Shown: piece by piece, positions 12,303-25,121 of the stretch
Position numbering within the stretch: the stretch's first letter is position 1
Layout of the letters: every line of letters starts with the position of its first letter
NCBI RefSeq assembly: GCF_902686445.1
Contig: NC_062217.1
Span: forward strand, 88,655,758 to 88,719,757
Reading direction: 5' to 3'
Source of the DNA: Sciurus carolinensis
Taxonomy: Eukaryota > Chordata > Mammalia > Rodentia > Sciuridae
Length of the DNA stretch: 64,000 nt
Notes under the pieces: generated by a model
The model's database searches: none
The model's input: the letters and a program-made list of their open reading frames with translations, nothing else
What the model was told of the DNA's origin: nothing
Program-made: the position numbers and the translations under genes

Positions 12303-15300
12303 ATGTTCAAAGCTTCTGATTATTTATCTTTAACATTACTGCCTCAGTTTGCCAGGCTTAATTTATTCTCCAAGTTGATGATATAAACTTTCTTTTAAAA
12401 TCGCCATGCTCTTCTGTTCCCTCAAAGAAAGAATTCCTTACCTGAAAAATAATGATAAATTTCTAACTTTTCCCCACACTGGTCATTGCGATCTGCCTCC
12501 TGCCTTTGAGATTTTATATATGTATTGCCAATAAGCACAGTACACAAACGTTTCACTTAAAATTGAATTACTTTCATTTCTTTGAAAACACTATGATCTT
12601 TTATGTATAGGTGACACACACAATCCAGATGACCTTTTATACATTATAGATTCTTGAACAATTTTTATTAATCCATCTTTCAAATTTCTCTTCTACTCAC
12701 ACTTTCTCTGTAATTCTGAGTCCCCAGTCTCAGTTGGACCTACCTGCTAGGCAAAAAGCATGTCTGTCTTCGCAATTAAAATAAGCTTCTCCGTCCCACT
12801 ATCCAGTACATTTCAGACCACTAAATGGTTTCAAATACATATTATTGCCATTTCTTTTTTGACGATTAAAGTAAAATGAATCACAGATATAAGCAAATAT
12901 TTTTGAAGTCATTGTTTTGTGAAGTTTTAAATTAGCTTTGGCATCATTGCCGGCTGGAAAATATGGATTATTTTCTAATAATAGAAGATATCTATTTTCT
13001 CACCAGCTAAGTAGTAGGAAAGTTAAAGATTATCTTGCTGTAAGGCTCAGTGATACATTGACACCTGAAATTTCAAGTGTTTAGGTTGTTACAGACTGTC
13101 ATTGTGATTTAATTATATTTTAAAATGCCAAATGCTTGTTTAAATGTTGCATCCTCAATGTAATAAATTCTGAAAAAAACTGAATAGTTTACTTATCATT
13201 TGTGTGTACATAAAAGTGAGGTAAGGTCCCAAGAATTGGAGAATCTAATGTGGGAAGCTTCATCTCCCATACCTTCTTGCCTTAGTTTTGTATGTTATCA
13301 AACCTCTGCCAAAAATATTTTTATTTTTTATTTAAACAATTTTTATCAAGAGAGCATGTTGCTTTGCTTCAAAAAATATAAAAGTTAGTAAAGTGTTTGT
13401 ACTCATAACAACTAGAAAAAAAATCCTAGGACTTTTAATAACTTGCTTTACAGTATTAAATTGCATGCACCCACAGAAGCATATTCTATCCAAGTGATAG
13501 GAGGTATGATCAACATATTTTTCCTTTCAATTTGTTAGTACCTTTATATAGAAGTACAATTACAGTCTTTAAATTTGGTTGTCTATATTTAATAGGTTGT
13601 CTAAATTTAAATAGAATGTATTCAAATTGTAATTCTTCTTGCAGTTATAATTTTGCTTGCAGAATCAATATTCAATCACAAATTTAACTGATGACTTCCA
13701 TGAGCCTTCAATCAAATGAAGGGAATTGATATCTTAATAATTTGATAATATTCAAAAGATTTCAGAGAATTAATGATATTGAACTCCAACTCATGTTTCT
13801 TTCATAATTATGTTTGAAGTTCAGCTGAGGAGATTCAATACATTGAATATTAATTGGAAGAAAAAGAAAATACTTTCTAAGTCACCAAATATTCACAATT
13901 TATTAAAGAAATAATCTAAGATTTTGAAGCTTGGAATTCTCCACAGAACCTAGGATGTCTCAACTCTAATATCTGAAGGCTATCAGAAGTCTGCTTCCTC
14001 TGTTAAGACAACTTAAACTAAATAGATCACATAAAAAAATTTTTTTGTTCCTTTCCCCCAACATTGAGTAATGATCAGATTTCTGCACATGAATATAGTG
14101 AATGAGTTTAATGTCTATGCAAGATGTGCAAGAATAAATTAATTTCAAATCAGTCCATCCTATTATTTAAAAAGTGTTGTACAAATCATATCATTTGAGA
14201 TGCAAATATATAAATAAAGTGGCCAGAGTACAAAGTGGAGACAAGAAAATGTTAAGACCAACTGGGAGATAAGCAGTAGTAGCAGCAGAAAAGTGGTTTA
14301 CAATTACCTTCAAAACTTAGAGCAGGCCAAGCACAGAAGGGGAGGGCAAACATGCATTGATGGACAGGCTCTGGCTACCTGTTTGTTTTTCCTTTTGTGA
14401 ATGCTTCTGTCTTCATATATTTGTGCAACATGCATCAGGGTAATCAGAGGCATCTGTATTTAATCTACAGTTCTTGGATTCTACATTTTAGTTCAGATGT
14501 GTCTCTTGACATTGCAGTGAGAGAGGAATCAGATGGCCAGATGAATAGACAGGAGCAAGAAATTCTGGAATCTTATGTCCCTTAGCTGGTACCCCAACTC
14601 TGCTGGATGGGCTTAATCTACAACTTATTATGGGAGACAACTTAGAATGTCTATATTGCACACGTTTCCACTTCTAAACAGCTGCATTTGCATTGACACA
14701 GGTCTCAATCAATTTGATACACTATCCGGAGTTTTCTTCAGAGGGAAAACAACATTTTCAAAATTTTCTCTGGTTTTGATATTTTAAGAATGAAATCACT
14801 GGATTAAGGTAAATCTGTCACAGAAATGATAAGAATATATGTAGCACTATCCTGCATGTCTGTAATGTCATGTTTTTCATGGGAATAGTTTTGATTTTAA
14901 TATTTAGAAACAGATTTTAATATCATTAAAAAAGAAGTGAGGCAAAACAAAAATCATGATTACATAAAACACAGATTAGTCAAATTGTATTAATTCAAAT
15001 CAATTTTTTAATTATGTATCAGTAAAATGATTGCCAAGGTACATAAAGAGATGTTCAATAAAACTGAAAGATATTTATGATTCCTTCAATAATATTTTTT
15101 ATCATATGTCACCAGATTTCTGGCAATTGAATGCAGTCACACAAAGCTCTTGTCAGATAATATGAAAATGATTTACTGGCTATTTGAAGACAAAAACATA
15201 ACCAAAAGTTTCTAGCTTTGTTGGAGGCATTGTGAGCCATCTATGAAATATTAAAAAAAAGAATTCCTAAAATCTTATATGCATTTCACTAAGTAAAGTA

Positions 15301-15380
15301 TATTTTATTTCAGATACTAATCATTCAGTGGAAATACTTGATCTGCATTTAGATGTTGTAAGGTCGAATGCAGGTGACCA
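12303..15380. other. AT-rich intergenic DNA, nothing supported
   Basis: About 3 kb with only very short open frames and no recognisable repeat or gene motif. Base composition is strongly A+T rich throughout. Confidence 0.4.
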
Positions 15381-15898
15381 TGAAATCAGAATTAATGACA
15401 GGTAGTTAGTGTAGAAATAGGTGATCAGGTCAAATCGAGGAAATGAAGCCATGAAGCCATCTGCCTCTGGAAGTTGGAGACTTCCCCTGGGAGAATGGAA
15501 TGTCAAAGATCTCTAGAGCCTATTGATTACCAAATTTACCTGCCTTTATCAAGGACTGCAAACAAGGAGCTGCTAATTAATGCCCCCTGGGCCCTAACCT
15601 GCCTGAATCACCTTGGCCCTCTCCCTGCCCATGGCTTCTCAATGCAAAACCAGGCGTAGTCAGGTAGGCAGGAAGGAGAGATAAGTGGGGAGAGAACTGG
15701 AGAACAAAAGAGACTTTAACCTATAAAAGATGTAGGGTGCACTCACTTCTTGGGACTTTAGAACATCATCCATGGCTCCCTTCTTCCTGTCAGGAGAAGT
15801 CTGTATTAATAACTTTAAATAAAACCTGCTTAATATGTTTGCCTTGGCGTGCTTCTCCAGTGTTCAATCTTCAACATTAGAAGGAGCCGAACTTGTCA
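15381..15898 (+). mobile_element. Solo LTR, family 1 copy B (plus strand)
   Basis: It opens with TGAAATCAGAATTAATGACAGG and shares the CAGTTAGTGTAGAAATAGG-like block with copies A and C. A CTATAAAAG TATA-like box sits near 15722 and an AATAAA near 15817, then CCTGCTTAATATGTTTGCC, closing with GAACTTGTCA. Promoter and poly(A) signals in this order fit U3-R-U5. No internal ERV sequence adjoins it. Confidence 0.78.
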
Positions 15899-15902
15899 CC
15901 AT

Positions 15903-16246
15903 TAAACGGCAGTACCAACCAGAGAGGAGTTAGAATAAAAGTGGCTGAACAAGGCTTTATTGGAGTTTGACCCTTGGGCAAGATTCACCAGTCCTTTGGG
16001 AGAAAGGCCAAGGTGGAGGGCTGGGGAATCTGCACATGGCTCTGGCTGGCTGGGGCCTTTATGGTCTGGAATTGGCAGGGGAAGACGAGGTTTTAGTGTC
16101 CCCCTGGGATTGATTGAAGACTCCGTTGATTGGACGGTGGCAAGACACCACTGGGGTTTATCTGATGGCTTCTGATTAGTTGTTCTTTGGTGTGTGCATG
16201 CTGCCTGATGCCCCACCCCCAAATAGCTGCTCAGACCTCCCTAACA
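15903..16246 (-). mobile_element. Solo LTR, family 2 (minus strand)
   Basis: On the minus strand the element starts TGTTAGGGAGGTCTGAGCAG and carries an AATAAAG signal close to its end. Its length (~340 bp), TG start and late poly(A) signal fit an LTR unrelated in sequence to its neighbours. It sits between two oppositely oriented family 1 LTRs. The 3' end is uncertain by some 10 bp. Confidence 0.6.
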
Positions 16247-16467
16247 GATTTTATTACATTTACTTTTTGAGAAATACACTTGTGTACCCTAGTTATGCCA
16301 ACTGATATTCAGGTAGTTTTCAAATACTTTTAATTAAGCCCTCATTTCTTAAACTAAATTTTCATTAATTACCATGAAATTAAAGTATAAATTCAGTTAT
16401 CTAATTATGAGTCACATCTCAAATTCTCAATAGACCCTGGGATGTTGGTAATACTTCCATTCACCTG

Positions 16468-17014
16468 TGATGAGTTCTGCTTCCTCAAATGTTGAACTCT
16501 GAACATTGGAGAAGCATGCCGAGGCAAGCATATTAAGCAGATTTTATTTAAAGGTAATAATACAGACTTCTCTGGGGAGGGAGAAGGTGGCCATTACTGA
16601 TGTTCTAGAATCCCCAGAAGTGAGTGCACCCTACATCCTTTATAGATTACGATCTTCTTCATTCTATTCTCTACCCCCTTATCTCTCCTTCCTGCCTACA
16701 TGACTATGTCCAGCAGTTGCTGGTGACATAGCAAAAAAGGTGAGCAGCAGATGGCAGGGGGAAGGGCCACAGGAGGATTCAGGCAGGTAGGGGCCCAGGG
16801 GGGATTAATTAGCAATTCCCTGCTTGCAGCTTTTTGGCAGGGGTATTTAGGCAGTTAACCTTCGTGATCAAAAGGGTCTGGAGACACTGACATTCCAATC
16901 TCCCAGGGGTGATCTCCAACTTCCAGATGTAGACTGCTTTCATGGTTTCCATTTCCTGGATTTAATAGGATCCCCTATTTCTACACTAACTGCCTGATCC
17001 CAATTCTGGCCTCA
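16468..17014 (-). mobile_element. Solo LTR, family 1 copy C (minus strand)
   Basis: This is the inverse orientation of copy B. The plus strand begins TGATGAGTTCTGCTTCCTC and ends with CCCAATTCTGGCCTCA, the complements of the shared family ends. The interior aligns with copies A and B across the poly(A) region and the GGAAGGAGAGATAAG block. Confidence 0.78.
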
Positions 17015-17222
17015 TTGGCACACATAATCCTAGAGACTGAAGAGGCTGAGGCAGGAGCATCATAAATTCAAAATCAACTTCAGCAAATTAGTGAGATCTT
17101 AAGCAACTTAGTGAGGCCAGTGTCAAAATAAAAATAAATGTATTAAATAAATAAAAGTCCTGTGGATGTGCCTTCATGGCTAAGGACCTCTGGACTCAAT
17201 CCTGGGTACCACATAATAATAA
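17015..17222 (+). mobile_element. B1-ID composite SINE, diverged
   Basis: The left part shows GAGGCTGAGGCAGGAGCATCA and the GCAACTTAGTGAGGCC segment. The right part shows an ID-like GGATGTGCCTTCATGGCTAAG ... CAATCCTGGGTACCA. The start abuts the LTR copy C end, so this SINE inserted at or very near that LTR boundary. Confidence 0.75.
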
Positions 17223-17577
17223 ATATTCTCAATACACATATGACTAATGGATACAATATTGAACAAAAAAAATAAGCTAGAAGCCTCTTTAAAATCTATA
17301 TTGTAAAACTAGAGGAGAAATTCATTTATTGAACATAATTTCCAAATTTAACATTTTCAAATTCATTTTTAAGGCCAAATAACTTAATATGCATATGAGT
17401 TGGTTTTTGGTTTGATAGCAGTATAGATGGAGTTTTGTAGTACAGAGTAATTATGTCCAATGGTGGACAGAAAGCTTAAACTAAGGTTATTCAAATCCCT
17501 AGGGAAAATGATTGTGTAAATTGGGAGAAAGGAATATTTTGGTATTAATGCAAAAGTCAATCTTAAGAATAGAGAAG
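17223..17577. other. Intergenic, unassigned
   Basis: AT-rich spacer of about 350 bp between a SINE and the 5' end of the next L1. Nothing recognisable. Confidence 0.4.
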
Positions 17578-18962
17578 GGGGGCATCCAAGATGGTGGACT
17601 ACAGGGAGACTTGGTTCCTTGTCCCTCCATAACTCCAGTTTCAAGCAGAGGATATCTGTTTCTTGGTGAGGTAGTTTTTGCTGCTTATCGATCCCCTGCT
17701 GTTTAGCCCATTTGTCTGCTGTGACCACCTGCAGTCTGCCAGCATATTGATGCCTTTTTTGAGTGCAGATTGCTCACTGTTAGGCACCTATCATAGGCGA
17801 TTTGCCTGCCTCTCGCCTGTCCATCACCTGCCTTAAACCTATCAATCACCCAACCTACAAGGTTCACCTCCCTATCATCTGACAACAGTCAGCAAACTGA
17901 TCGCCAACCACCAGTGGAGCACCAGCCGCCTGTTCTTGCCTGGAAGTTCACTGCTACAGTACCTGCAGCTTTGATTACACGTGGCTGCTGCCATTTTGAG
18001 AAAACAGCCAGGCCCCATAGGACCCCTGGACAGACTGACTGAGCCCCATCTCCAGGATCTCTCAGCCTGACAGATCACTCCTTGCCTCTGGGGCCCTCAC
18101 ATCGACTGACTGCTCCCTACTTCCAGGACCCCCAGAACAACTGTCTGTGCACTATCACCGGGACCCAGACCTACTGATTGCACCAAGCCCCCAGGATCCC
18201 AAAACCACACCAAACACACCCAACCTCCAGGACCTCCAGCTGACCACATCCACACCCTGAGCTACAGCTCCCCATTTGCCAACACATTTGGAAGCCAGAG
18301 CAGCCATTGTGGATAATCCTGGAAGCCAGAGCTCCTATCTTTAGGTGGGGCAAATCCCATCCTGAGAGGCCTGCTGGAGACTTGAAACTCATTGTCAGGT
18401 ACCTCTCATGCATCAAGCTACTGAACACTGGGAGGTTTCATTACTGTATGACTGTTATACTGTAGATTTTCTTTTTTCACCTTATTGAAAAAACATGTTT
18501 TTATTTCTTTACTTTACTTGCTCTCTTTTCCTTTTGTTTACCTGTTCGCTCAGAGTCTCTTTCTCCTTTTTTGCATGCTAACATCCAATTTCTTTTGATT
18601 ACACTCTTACCCTTTCTATTATCTAGAACTTCTGTACATTCTTTTCTTATCCCATTAACAGCCACATTTTACATCCCTCTGCATCCTCTTTGTCCTCCAT
18701 TAAAAACTGCCGACCTTATTGCAAATCTGTTTGTTTTACTGAAGATAATATTTGAACTCATTCTGTTTATTATGACAATTTTGTTATTGTCCTCATAAAG
18801 GCTATTTGGTCTAGGATTGCATAGTGTCTGAATTGGCACTGCTGATATTGATCTCCCCTTAAAGAAAAGGTTTTGGAAACCTATAGGGCCAATATAAGCC
18901 TATAGGGGAAAATCTGCAATACCCCGGATCTGCACTGCTAGAGGGGAAGATACATGAACAAC

Positions 18963-19987
18963 ATGAAAAAACAAGGGAAGAAAATGATCCAAACAAATCT
19001 AGATTCTATATTAATAGAATCCCATGACAGTATGTTAGAAGAAATGTTAGAAAAGGACTTCGGATTATACATGATTAAGATGTTTTAAGAAGCAAAGGAT
19101 GAGATAAGAGAGCAAATGCAGGCAATGAATGATAATAGCAATAAGCTGAAAGAGCAACTGCAGGAAGCAAAAGATCATTTCAACAAAGAGATAGAGATTC
19201 TCAAAAAAAAAAAAAAAAAAAAAAAAAACCAGAAATCCTTGAAATGAAGGAAACAATAAACCAAATAAAAAACTCAATGGAAAGCATCACCAAAAGACTA
19301 GACCACTTGGAAGACAGAACCTCAGACAATGAGGACAAAATATTTAATCTTGAAAATAAAGTTGCCCAGACAGAGAAGATGGTAAGAAATCATGAACAGA
19401 ATTTCCAAGAACTATGGGACATTATTAAAAGACCAAATTTAAGAATTATAGGGATTGAGGAAGGCACAGAGATACAAACCAAAGGAATGAAAAACCTATT
19501 CAATGAAATAATATCAGAAAATTTCCAAAACCTGAAGAATGAAATGTAAAATCAAATACAAGAGGCTTATAGAACACCAAATGCACAAAATCACAACAGA
19601 TCCACACCAAGGCACATTATAATGAAAATGCCTAACATTCAAAATAAAAATAGGATTATGAAGGCTGCGAGAGAAAAGCATCAGATTACATATAGAGGGA
19701 AACCAATACGGATAGCAGCAGACTTCTCAACCCAGACTCTAAAAGCCAGAAATGCCTGGAACAACATATTTCACGCTCTGAAAGAACATGGTTGTCAACC
19801 AAGAATCCTATACCCAGAAAAACTAACCTTCAGATTTGAAGATGAAATAAAATCCTTCCATGATAAACAAAAGTTAAAAGAACTTACCAATAGAAAGTCT
19901 GCGCTACAGAATGTTCTCCACAAAATATTCCATGAGGAGGAAATGAAAAACAACAATGTAGGTCAGCAAAGGGAGGAACTACCTTAG
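18963..19987 (+). pseudogene. L1 ORF1, broken
   Basis: The ATG context and MKKQGKKMIQTNLD-like start match the ORF1 starts of the other two L1s here. The coiled-coil segment runs to a long A run (about 19204-19227). The RNA-binding core (PNLRIIGIEEG) and C-terminal domain (NAWNNIFHALKEHGCQPRIL) follow. TAA stops near 19086 and 19546 and the A-run frame change interrupt it. The longest intact pieces are 19244-19549 and 19622-19987. Confidence 0.88.
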
Positions 19988-20067
19988 AGAAAAACCACTC
20001 AAAAGAGAGACCAAGCTGAGTTAAAAACCAAAATTAATGATAAATTACTGGGAATACAAATCATATC

Positions 20068-21122
20068 TCAATAATAGCCCTGAATGTTAATGGCCTAAAC
20101 TCATCAATCAAAAGACATAGACTGGCAGAATGGATTAAAAAGAAAGACCCAACAATATGCTGCCTGCAAGAGACTCATCTTATAGAAAAAGACATCCACA
20201 GACTAAAGGTGAAAGGATGGGGAAAAACCTACCACGCACATGGACTCAGTAAAAAAGGGGGGTTTCCATCCTTATATCAGATAAAGTGGACTTCAAGTCA
20301 AAGTTTGTCAGAAAGACATTTCATACTGCTTAAGGGAACCATCAATCAGGAAAACATAATGGTGGTATAAATTTATGCCCCAAACAATGGTGCATCCCTG
20401 TACATCAAACAAATCCTTCTCAATTTCAGGAATCAAATAGACGACAACACAATAATTCTGAGTGACTTTAACGCACTACTGTCACCAGTAGATAGATCTT
20501 CCAGACAAAAACCAACCAAAGAAACCATAGAACTCAGTAACACAATCAATAACCTAGACATAATAGACATATATAGAACATTCCATCCATCAATTAGCAG
20601 ATTCACTTTCTTCTCAGCAGCACGTGGAACCTTCTCAAAAATAGACCATATGTTATGCCACAAAGTAGCCCTTAGGAAATGCAAAAGAATAGAGATACTG
20701 CCTTGTGTTCTATCAGATTATAATGGACTGAGAGTAGAAATCAATGACAAAATAAAAAGAAAATTACTACAACACCTGGAGACTAAATAATATGCTATTG
20801 AATGAAACATGGATAACAGAAAATATCAGTGAGCACATTAAAAAAATATCTTAGAGGTCAATGAGAACAACGATACAATATATCAAAATCTCTTGGACAC
20901 TATGAAAGCGGTACTAAGAGGAAAATTAATTGCATGGAGCGCATTCCAGAAAAGAATGAAAAATCAACAACTAAATGACCTAACATTATAGCTCAAAGTC
21001 CAAGAAAAAGAAGAACAGAAAAACAGCAAAAGTAGTAGAAGACAGGAAATAATTAAAATCAGAGCTGAAATCAATGAAATTAAAAAAAAAACAATTCAAA
21101 AAACTGACAAAACAAAAAATAT
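20068..21122 (+). pseudogene. L1 ORF2 endonuclease part, broken and truncated
   Basis: The region begins with the L1 endonuclease signature (ALNVNGLNSSIKRHRLAEWI) and a proper CLQETH catalytic-type motif, followed by KGWGKTYHAHG. Frameshifts around 20260 and stops further on break the frame. Sequence similarity to L1 ends at about 21122, before the polymerase domain. Confidence 0.85.
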
Positions 21123-22879
21123 TCTTTTAGCTCATGGAACATTTTAACTATGGCCTTTCTAAATGTTTTCTGTGACATTTCTTCTACTATAGTGTCAATG
21201 GACAGTTTTGGGTGTTTTGTTGTCTTGCTTTTTCATATTGCTTGCATGCCTACCCATCTATTGGGATGGTTAGTTTTTGTTCATTTAAGCACAGGATTAC
21301 TGTGTGAACTTCTTTCCCTTTAGAGTCCCAAATGGAAAAATATCTAGGTACTGATAATGAACTCAATGTGTGGTCTTGTCTGATCCCAATAACAGCACAA
21401 CTTTGAGAGAAGTCACTGAACCCTACTGTTATTTGAGTCAAGCCATGTACCATTTGACCTTGTAAAAATTGAAAAACTTGTTGATATTATTCTCAAAATT
21501 TACTATAATCCATATATAATCTTGTAGGAATATTCTGAAACAGATTGAAAAGTTATCATATATAATGAAATTATTATAACATTATATGAGGACTAAAATG
21601 GGCAAGAAGAATGGGCCAAAGAACCAGAAAAAGACAAAAAAGGAAGTAAAGGTAGAAGGGATAATACACACCAAGGTAAAGAGAAACTCTTGTTAGCAGC
21701 AGATAATGGAAGGGGGAGTACAAGTGTTGAGAGGGACAAGTATAAACTAAGGATAAGAAAATAAAAATAGGAAAATAATTTCAATTTATTCTTTAAAACA
21801 TTAGTTGAAAAGCATTCAAAAGGTTTTAAAGTACATTGTTGGCTATTGGGATAACAAATAACAATCAAATCAAAGAGTAATATATATGATCAAAGTTGAC
21901 ATTAGAGTTCCTCCAATTGTTCTTAATGAACCTCCCCAATTCACTAAGGACATAGTGCACCACAGAGTTTAAGACCATCTCTTACTGGATCAGTACAAAA
22001 CCTCATGCTGTTAATGTGCTACTGCTTTCTTTGATATAACATCTCAATTTATTAATACAGAAGAAATTATGTTGTTGAAGTTCTTTTATAATAAATAAAG
22101 TACATTGTTTAACAACATTACCTCAGGCTTATTCAGGCAAAACTAAACTTTATTGAAGGTTTAGCAGAGCTGTACAGAAAATTTAATTAGCAGTTATGAC
22201 AATCAACAATTTCAAAAAAAAGAGGAATTAAGGTAAGACAACTTAGAGAAACTCATAGATCTAACTTAAAATTACAAATGAAAATTCATCACTTATAGCC
22301 TCCCTATTTCTTCCTTTTTTATTTCCAAGCTATCAGCACACATTGTCCAACATGCATGCATAGAAGTTTACCTCTAGCTTAGTCCTAAAGGCCAGGGAGT
22401 GAAGTAAGGATCTCACTTAACTGATCTCACTAATTTGCCCACAAATGAACTGGGAAGATAGAGAATCTTACCAGTGAAAGCAATAAACTATTTGGCAAAA
22501 GCCAGCAAAAGCAACTGCACCCAATTTGCTAATGACTGTGGAATTAAAGAATACAATAGTTTTGCTTCTCACTTTGAGTTCAATTTCCATCTCCTCAAGC
22601 CTATGTCTCATTTATTGTAAGCTTGAAACCCAGCTCATCATCTTAATCCTCCAGCCCAGATATTGTACTTCACTGCATTCAAGTTATGTGCAATTTCAAA
22701 GACAGATTTTAATTTTTGTTACTTTTCCTCCCTTACTCAGAGAAGCAAAATGAAGAAAATAAAAATTGAAAAATAATCATTATTGATAATTCACAAAATT
22801 ATATACTTTGATGGGAAATGATGAAATGAACTGTATACATAAATTATATATGTCACATTTTCTACTTTTATTCATTTTT
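21123..22879. other. AT-rich intergenic DNA, nothing supported
   Basis: Short open frames only (for example 22526-22753), without domain motifs or splice context. No repeat recognised. Confidence 0.4.
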
Positions 22880-23690
22880 TCCAGCCTTGGTATTGTTTTT
22901 GTTCAACTGATTGCAGATTGTGAAAAACTTAAAACTTGTTTGAAAGTGCACACAATGAAACAGGTTAAGGAAGTGAAAGCAATCTGGCCTGGAGGATAAC
23001 ATAAAGATCCAGGTGTTCAAGTTCACAGTAAATGAGATGTAGAGACATCAGGAGTGAGAACTCAAACTACAGTGTGCTTTGAAATTCTCTGTCATCAGCA
23101 TTTTTCCCCTAAACTCTTTTCATGTTATCATCAATCTTCTATTCTCCTGCTCACAGCTTTAGCATCAAAAGCATCTTTCCCACAGTATAAAGTTTTCTCT
23201 CTATATAATTTTCACTTCTTCACAAGCCTTTACTCATATCAAACTGTTTTTAATTATTGCATCCTGAGGTCCTTGCCTTCATTTGTCTCTGATTCCTCCA
23301 TTCCTTCTTTCCTCTTCCTTTGGCTCCGCATTATGGCAAAAGCAAAATGGTAAGTCTGGAAGCTAAAGCCCTCACTGACTCCATGCTGCAAGGGATCATG
23401 AAAGACTGCCAAGCTGGGGAAGACCCTGCAGTCCAACACCTGTAACCACACCCCAGGCCCACCAGCCACTCAGGCTACTTGGTCCTAGAACTCTCCTCTA
23501 TGAGGCAGCTCTGCTGGTCTGTCAGCCACACTCTTTCCCTCTTGGGATAACACACTTTATTCTGTATCTCATAAGATACCCATGCACCTCTTCATTTGGA
23601 AATGCATGTTTTAATCTTTTTTTATCTCTGCCTTTTCTCTTTCCCTGAAGATGTGACATTCATTGTCCAAGTGCTTCAGAAATGGGATAT
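22880..23690. repeat. Tandem segmental duplication, copy 1
   Basis: This ~0.8 kb block is repeated immediately downstream, with an offset of about 801-819 bp. Shared stretches include CTGATTGCAG (22907 and 23708), the AATCTGGCCTG region, ATCAATC-TCTATTCT-CTGCT, and a matched GC-richer block starting GCCCTCACTGAC (23367 and 24186). The copies differ by many substitutions and small indels, so the duplication is old. The GC-richer part (about 23320-23560) could have been exonic, but here it contains stops. Function unknown. Confidence 0.75.
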
Positions 23691-24625
23691 ATCTTACTTT
23701 TTTAACACTGATTGCAGTTGGTGAAGTAATAAACAAAAATTAAAATTTATCTTTGGAAGTATACACAGTAAAACAGGTTGAATGAGTAAAAAAAATCTGG
23801 CCTGAAGGACAACATGAAGAGCCAGGTATTCAAACCCACAATAAATAAGGTATGGAGACCTGAGGAGTGAGAAGCCCAAATACAATATCCCTCTAAATTC
23901 TCTGTTCATAGCATTCTCTTCCACAAAACTCCCACCAAGATGTCATCAATCCTCTATTCTTCTGCTAATAGCTCTAGGCATACCAAGCATGTTTCCAATA
24001 GGACCAAAGTCACTGTGCTTAAACTGGTCAATTCTCTACAATACTGTATTCATCTCCAATGGTTTTTACTTATTGTGTCCAGAGGCCATTTCTTCTATTT
24101 TACTCTGCTTCCTCCTCTCCTTCTCTTGCCTCATTCTTCAGGACCTCATTCTGGCATAAGTATGATGGAAAGTTTGGCAACTGAAGCCCTCACTGACCCC
24201 ATAATGTATGCGATCCTGAAGGACCTCCAAGCCTGGGAAGATCCAGCAGTAGCAGCCACTCTCCAGACTCACCATCCACTCAAGGGCTCTGTCTCTGGTA
24301 CTCTCCTCCAGCGCAGGCAACTCTGCTGCTCTATCAGGCACTTCCTTCTCTCTTATGATATTCCCAAGCTGATATCATTTTCCATTAGGGTTACTTGGTA
24401 CACACATGGAAAAGGTCTACCAGTATATGGATCATCACAGGAAGCAATGGTTTGAATATTTTACTTCTTTTTGGAGATCTTTCTTTCTTCTTCAATACCC
24501 CCATAAGATATTCATGCCCTTCTTTATTCCAACATGTAGGTAGTAAATATTCATGACCCTATTCATGACTCTCATTTTTCGTAGGCACTGAGCATACAAA
24601 GAGCTCTTGGCTAAGTGAGATATGA
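23691..24625. repeat. Tandem segmental duplication, copy 2
   Basis: Second copy of the block above. Its GC-richer part lies in an open frame at 23940-24455 (+, 171 codons), which includes ALTDPIMYAILKDLQAWEDP. The aligned part of copy 1 reads ALTDSMLQGIMKDCQAGEDP and then hits a stop. Conservation is not obviously codon-biased, so coding is unproven. An opposite-strand frame (24138-24341) is also open. Homology fades after about 24560. I do not recognise the family. Confidence 0.65.
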
Positions 24626-25083
24626 ATTGGACATGCAAATACTAGCAGAAAAACTTCAATTCCTCCACATCACATTCTCTATTGGAGGCATCTCAGAAGG
24701 TCCAGATATTGGAAACCTTTCATGTAATTTACTGATTTCTATAAAAGAAATCTTCAAATCTAAGAAAAGTAGACAGCCATGTCAATGTTCCTATGTGAGG
24801 GCATGTAGAATAAGTGTAAATTTATGTATCATATTTGAGAACTGTGCATGTGGTATGTTTTATCTTAAGTTGAACCTGAGAGAAATATGTAGAATATGAG
24901 TTTCTGGTATGATTTTTGGATTTCTATGTATGTTCTTGCACATATCTGGTGATTATTTCTGGTGCCATTACTATGGGATTTGGGATGGGGATGATCATGT
25001 GTCTGTACATGTGTTTGAGTTTGGGTGTGTCCATATGTGTATTTGTGCATATGTTTAAATTTGGGTTTGTTTCCAGGTGTGTA

Positions 25084-25085
<2 letters not shown>

Positions 25086-25120
<35 letters not shown>
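25086..25120 (+). repeat. (GT)n microsatellite
   Basis: About 17 uninterrupted GT units, set in a longer GT/TG-rich stretch from roughly 24990. The open frames over it are an artefact of the simple repeat. Confidence 0.95.

Positions 25121-25121
<1 letters not shown>

Larger units (their letters stand above)
17578..21122 (+). mobile_element. L1 LINE with 5' end kept and 3' end missing
   Basis: It starts with a G run and CCAAGATGGTGGACTACAG, an L1 5' end. A 5' UTR of about 1.4 kb follows (17.58-18.96 kb), then ORF1 (18963-19987), the intergenic spacer and the beginning of ORF2. Homology to the other L1s stops near 21122, just past the endonuclease domain. There is no reverse-transcriptase domain, 3' UTR or tail, which is the opposite of ordinary 5' truncation. 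Its 5' UTR lacks the tandem monomers seen in the other two antisense L1s. Confidence 0.88.

Noticed and set aside
15902..16222. 106-codon minus-strand open frame
   Set aside because: It covers the family 2 LTR, whose TG start and late poly(A) signal explain the sequence better.
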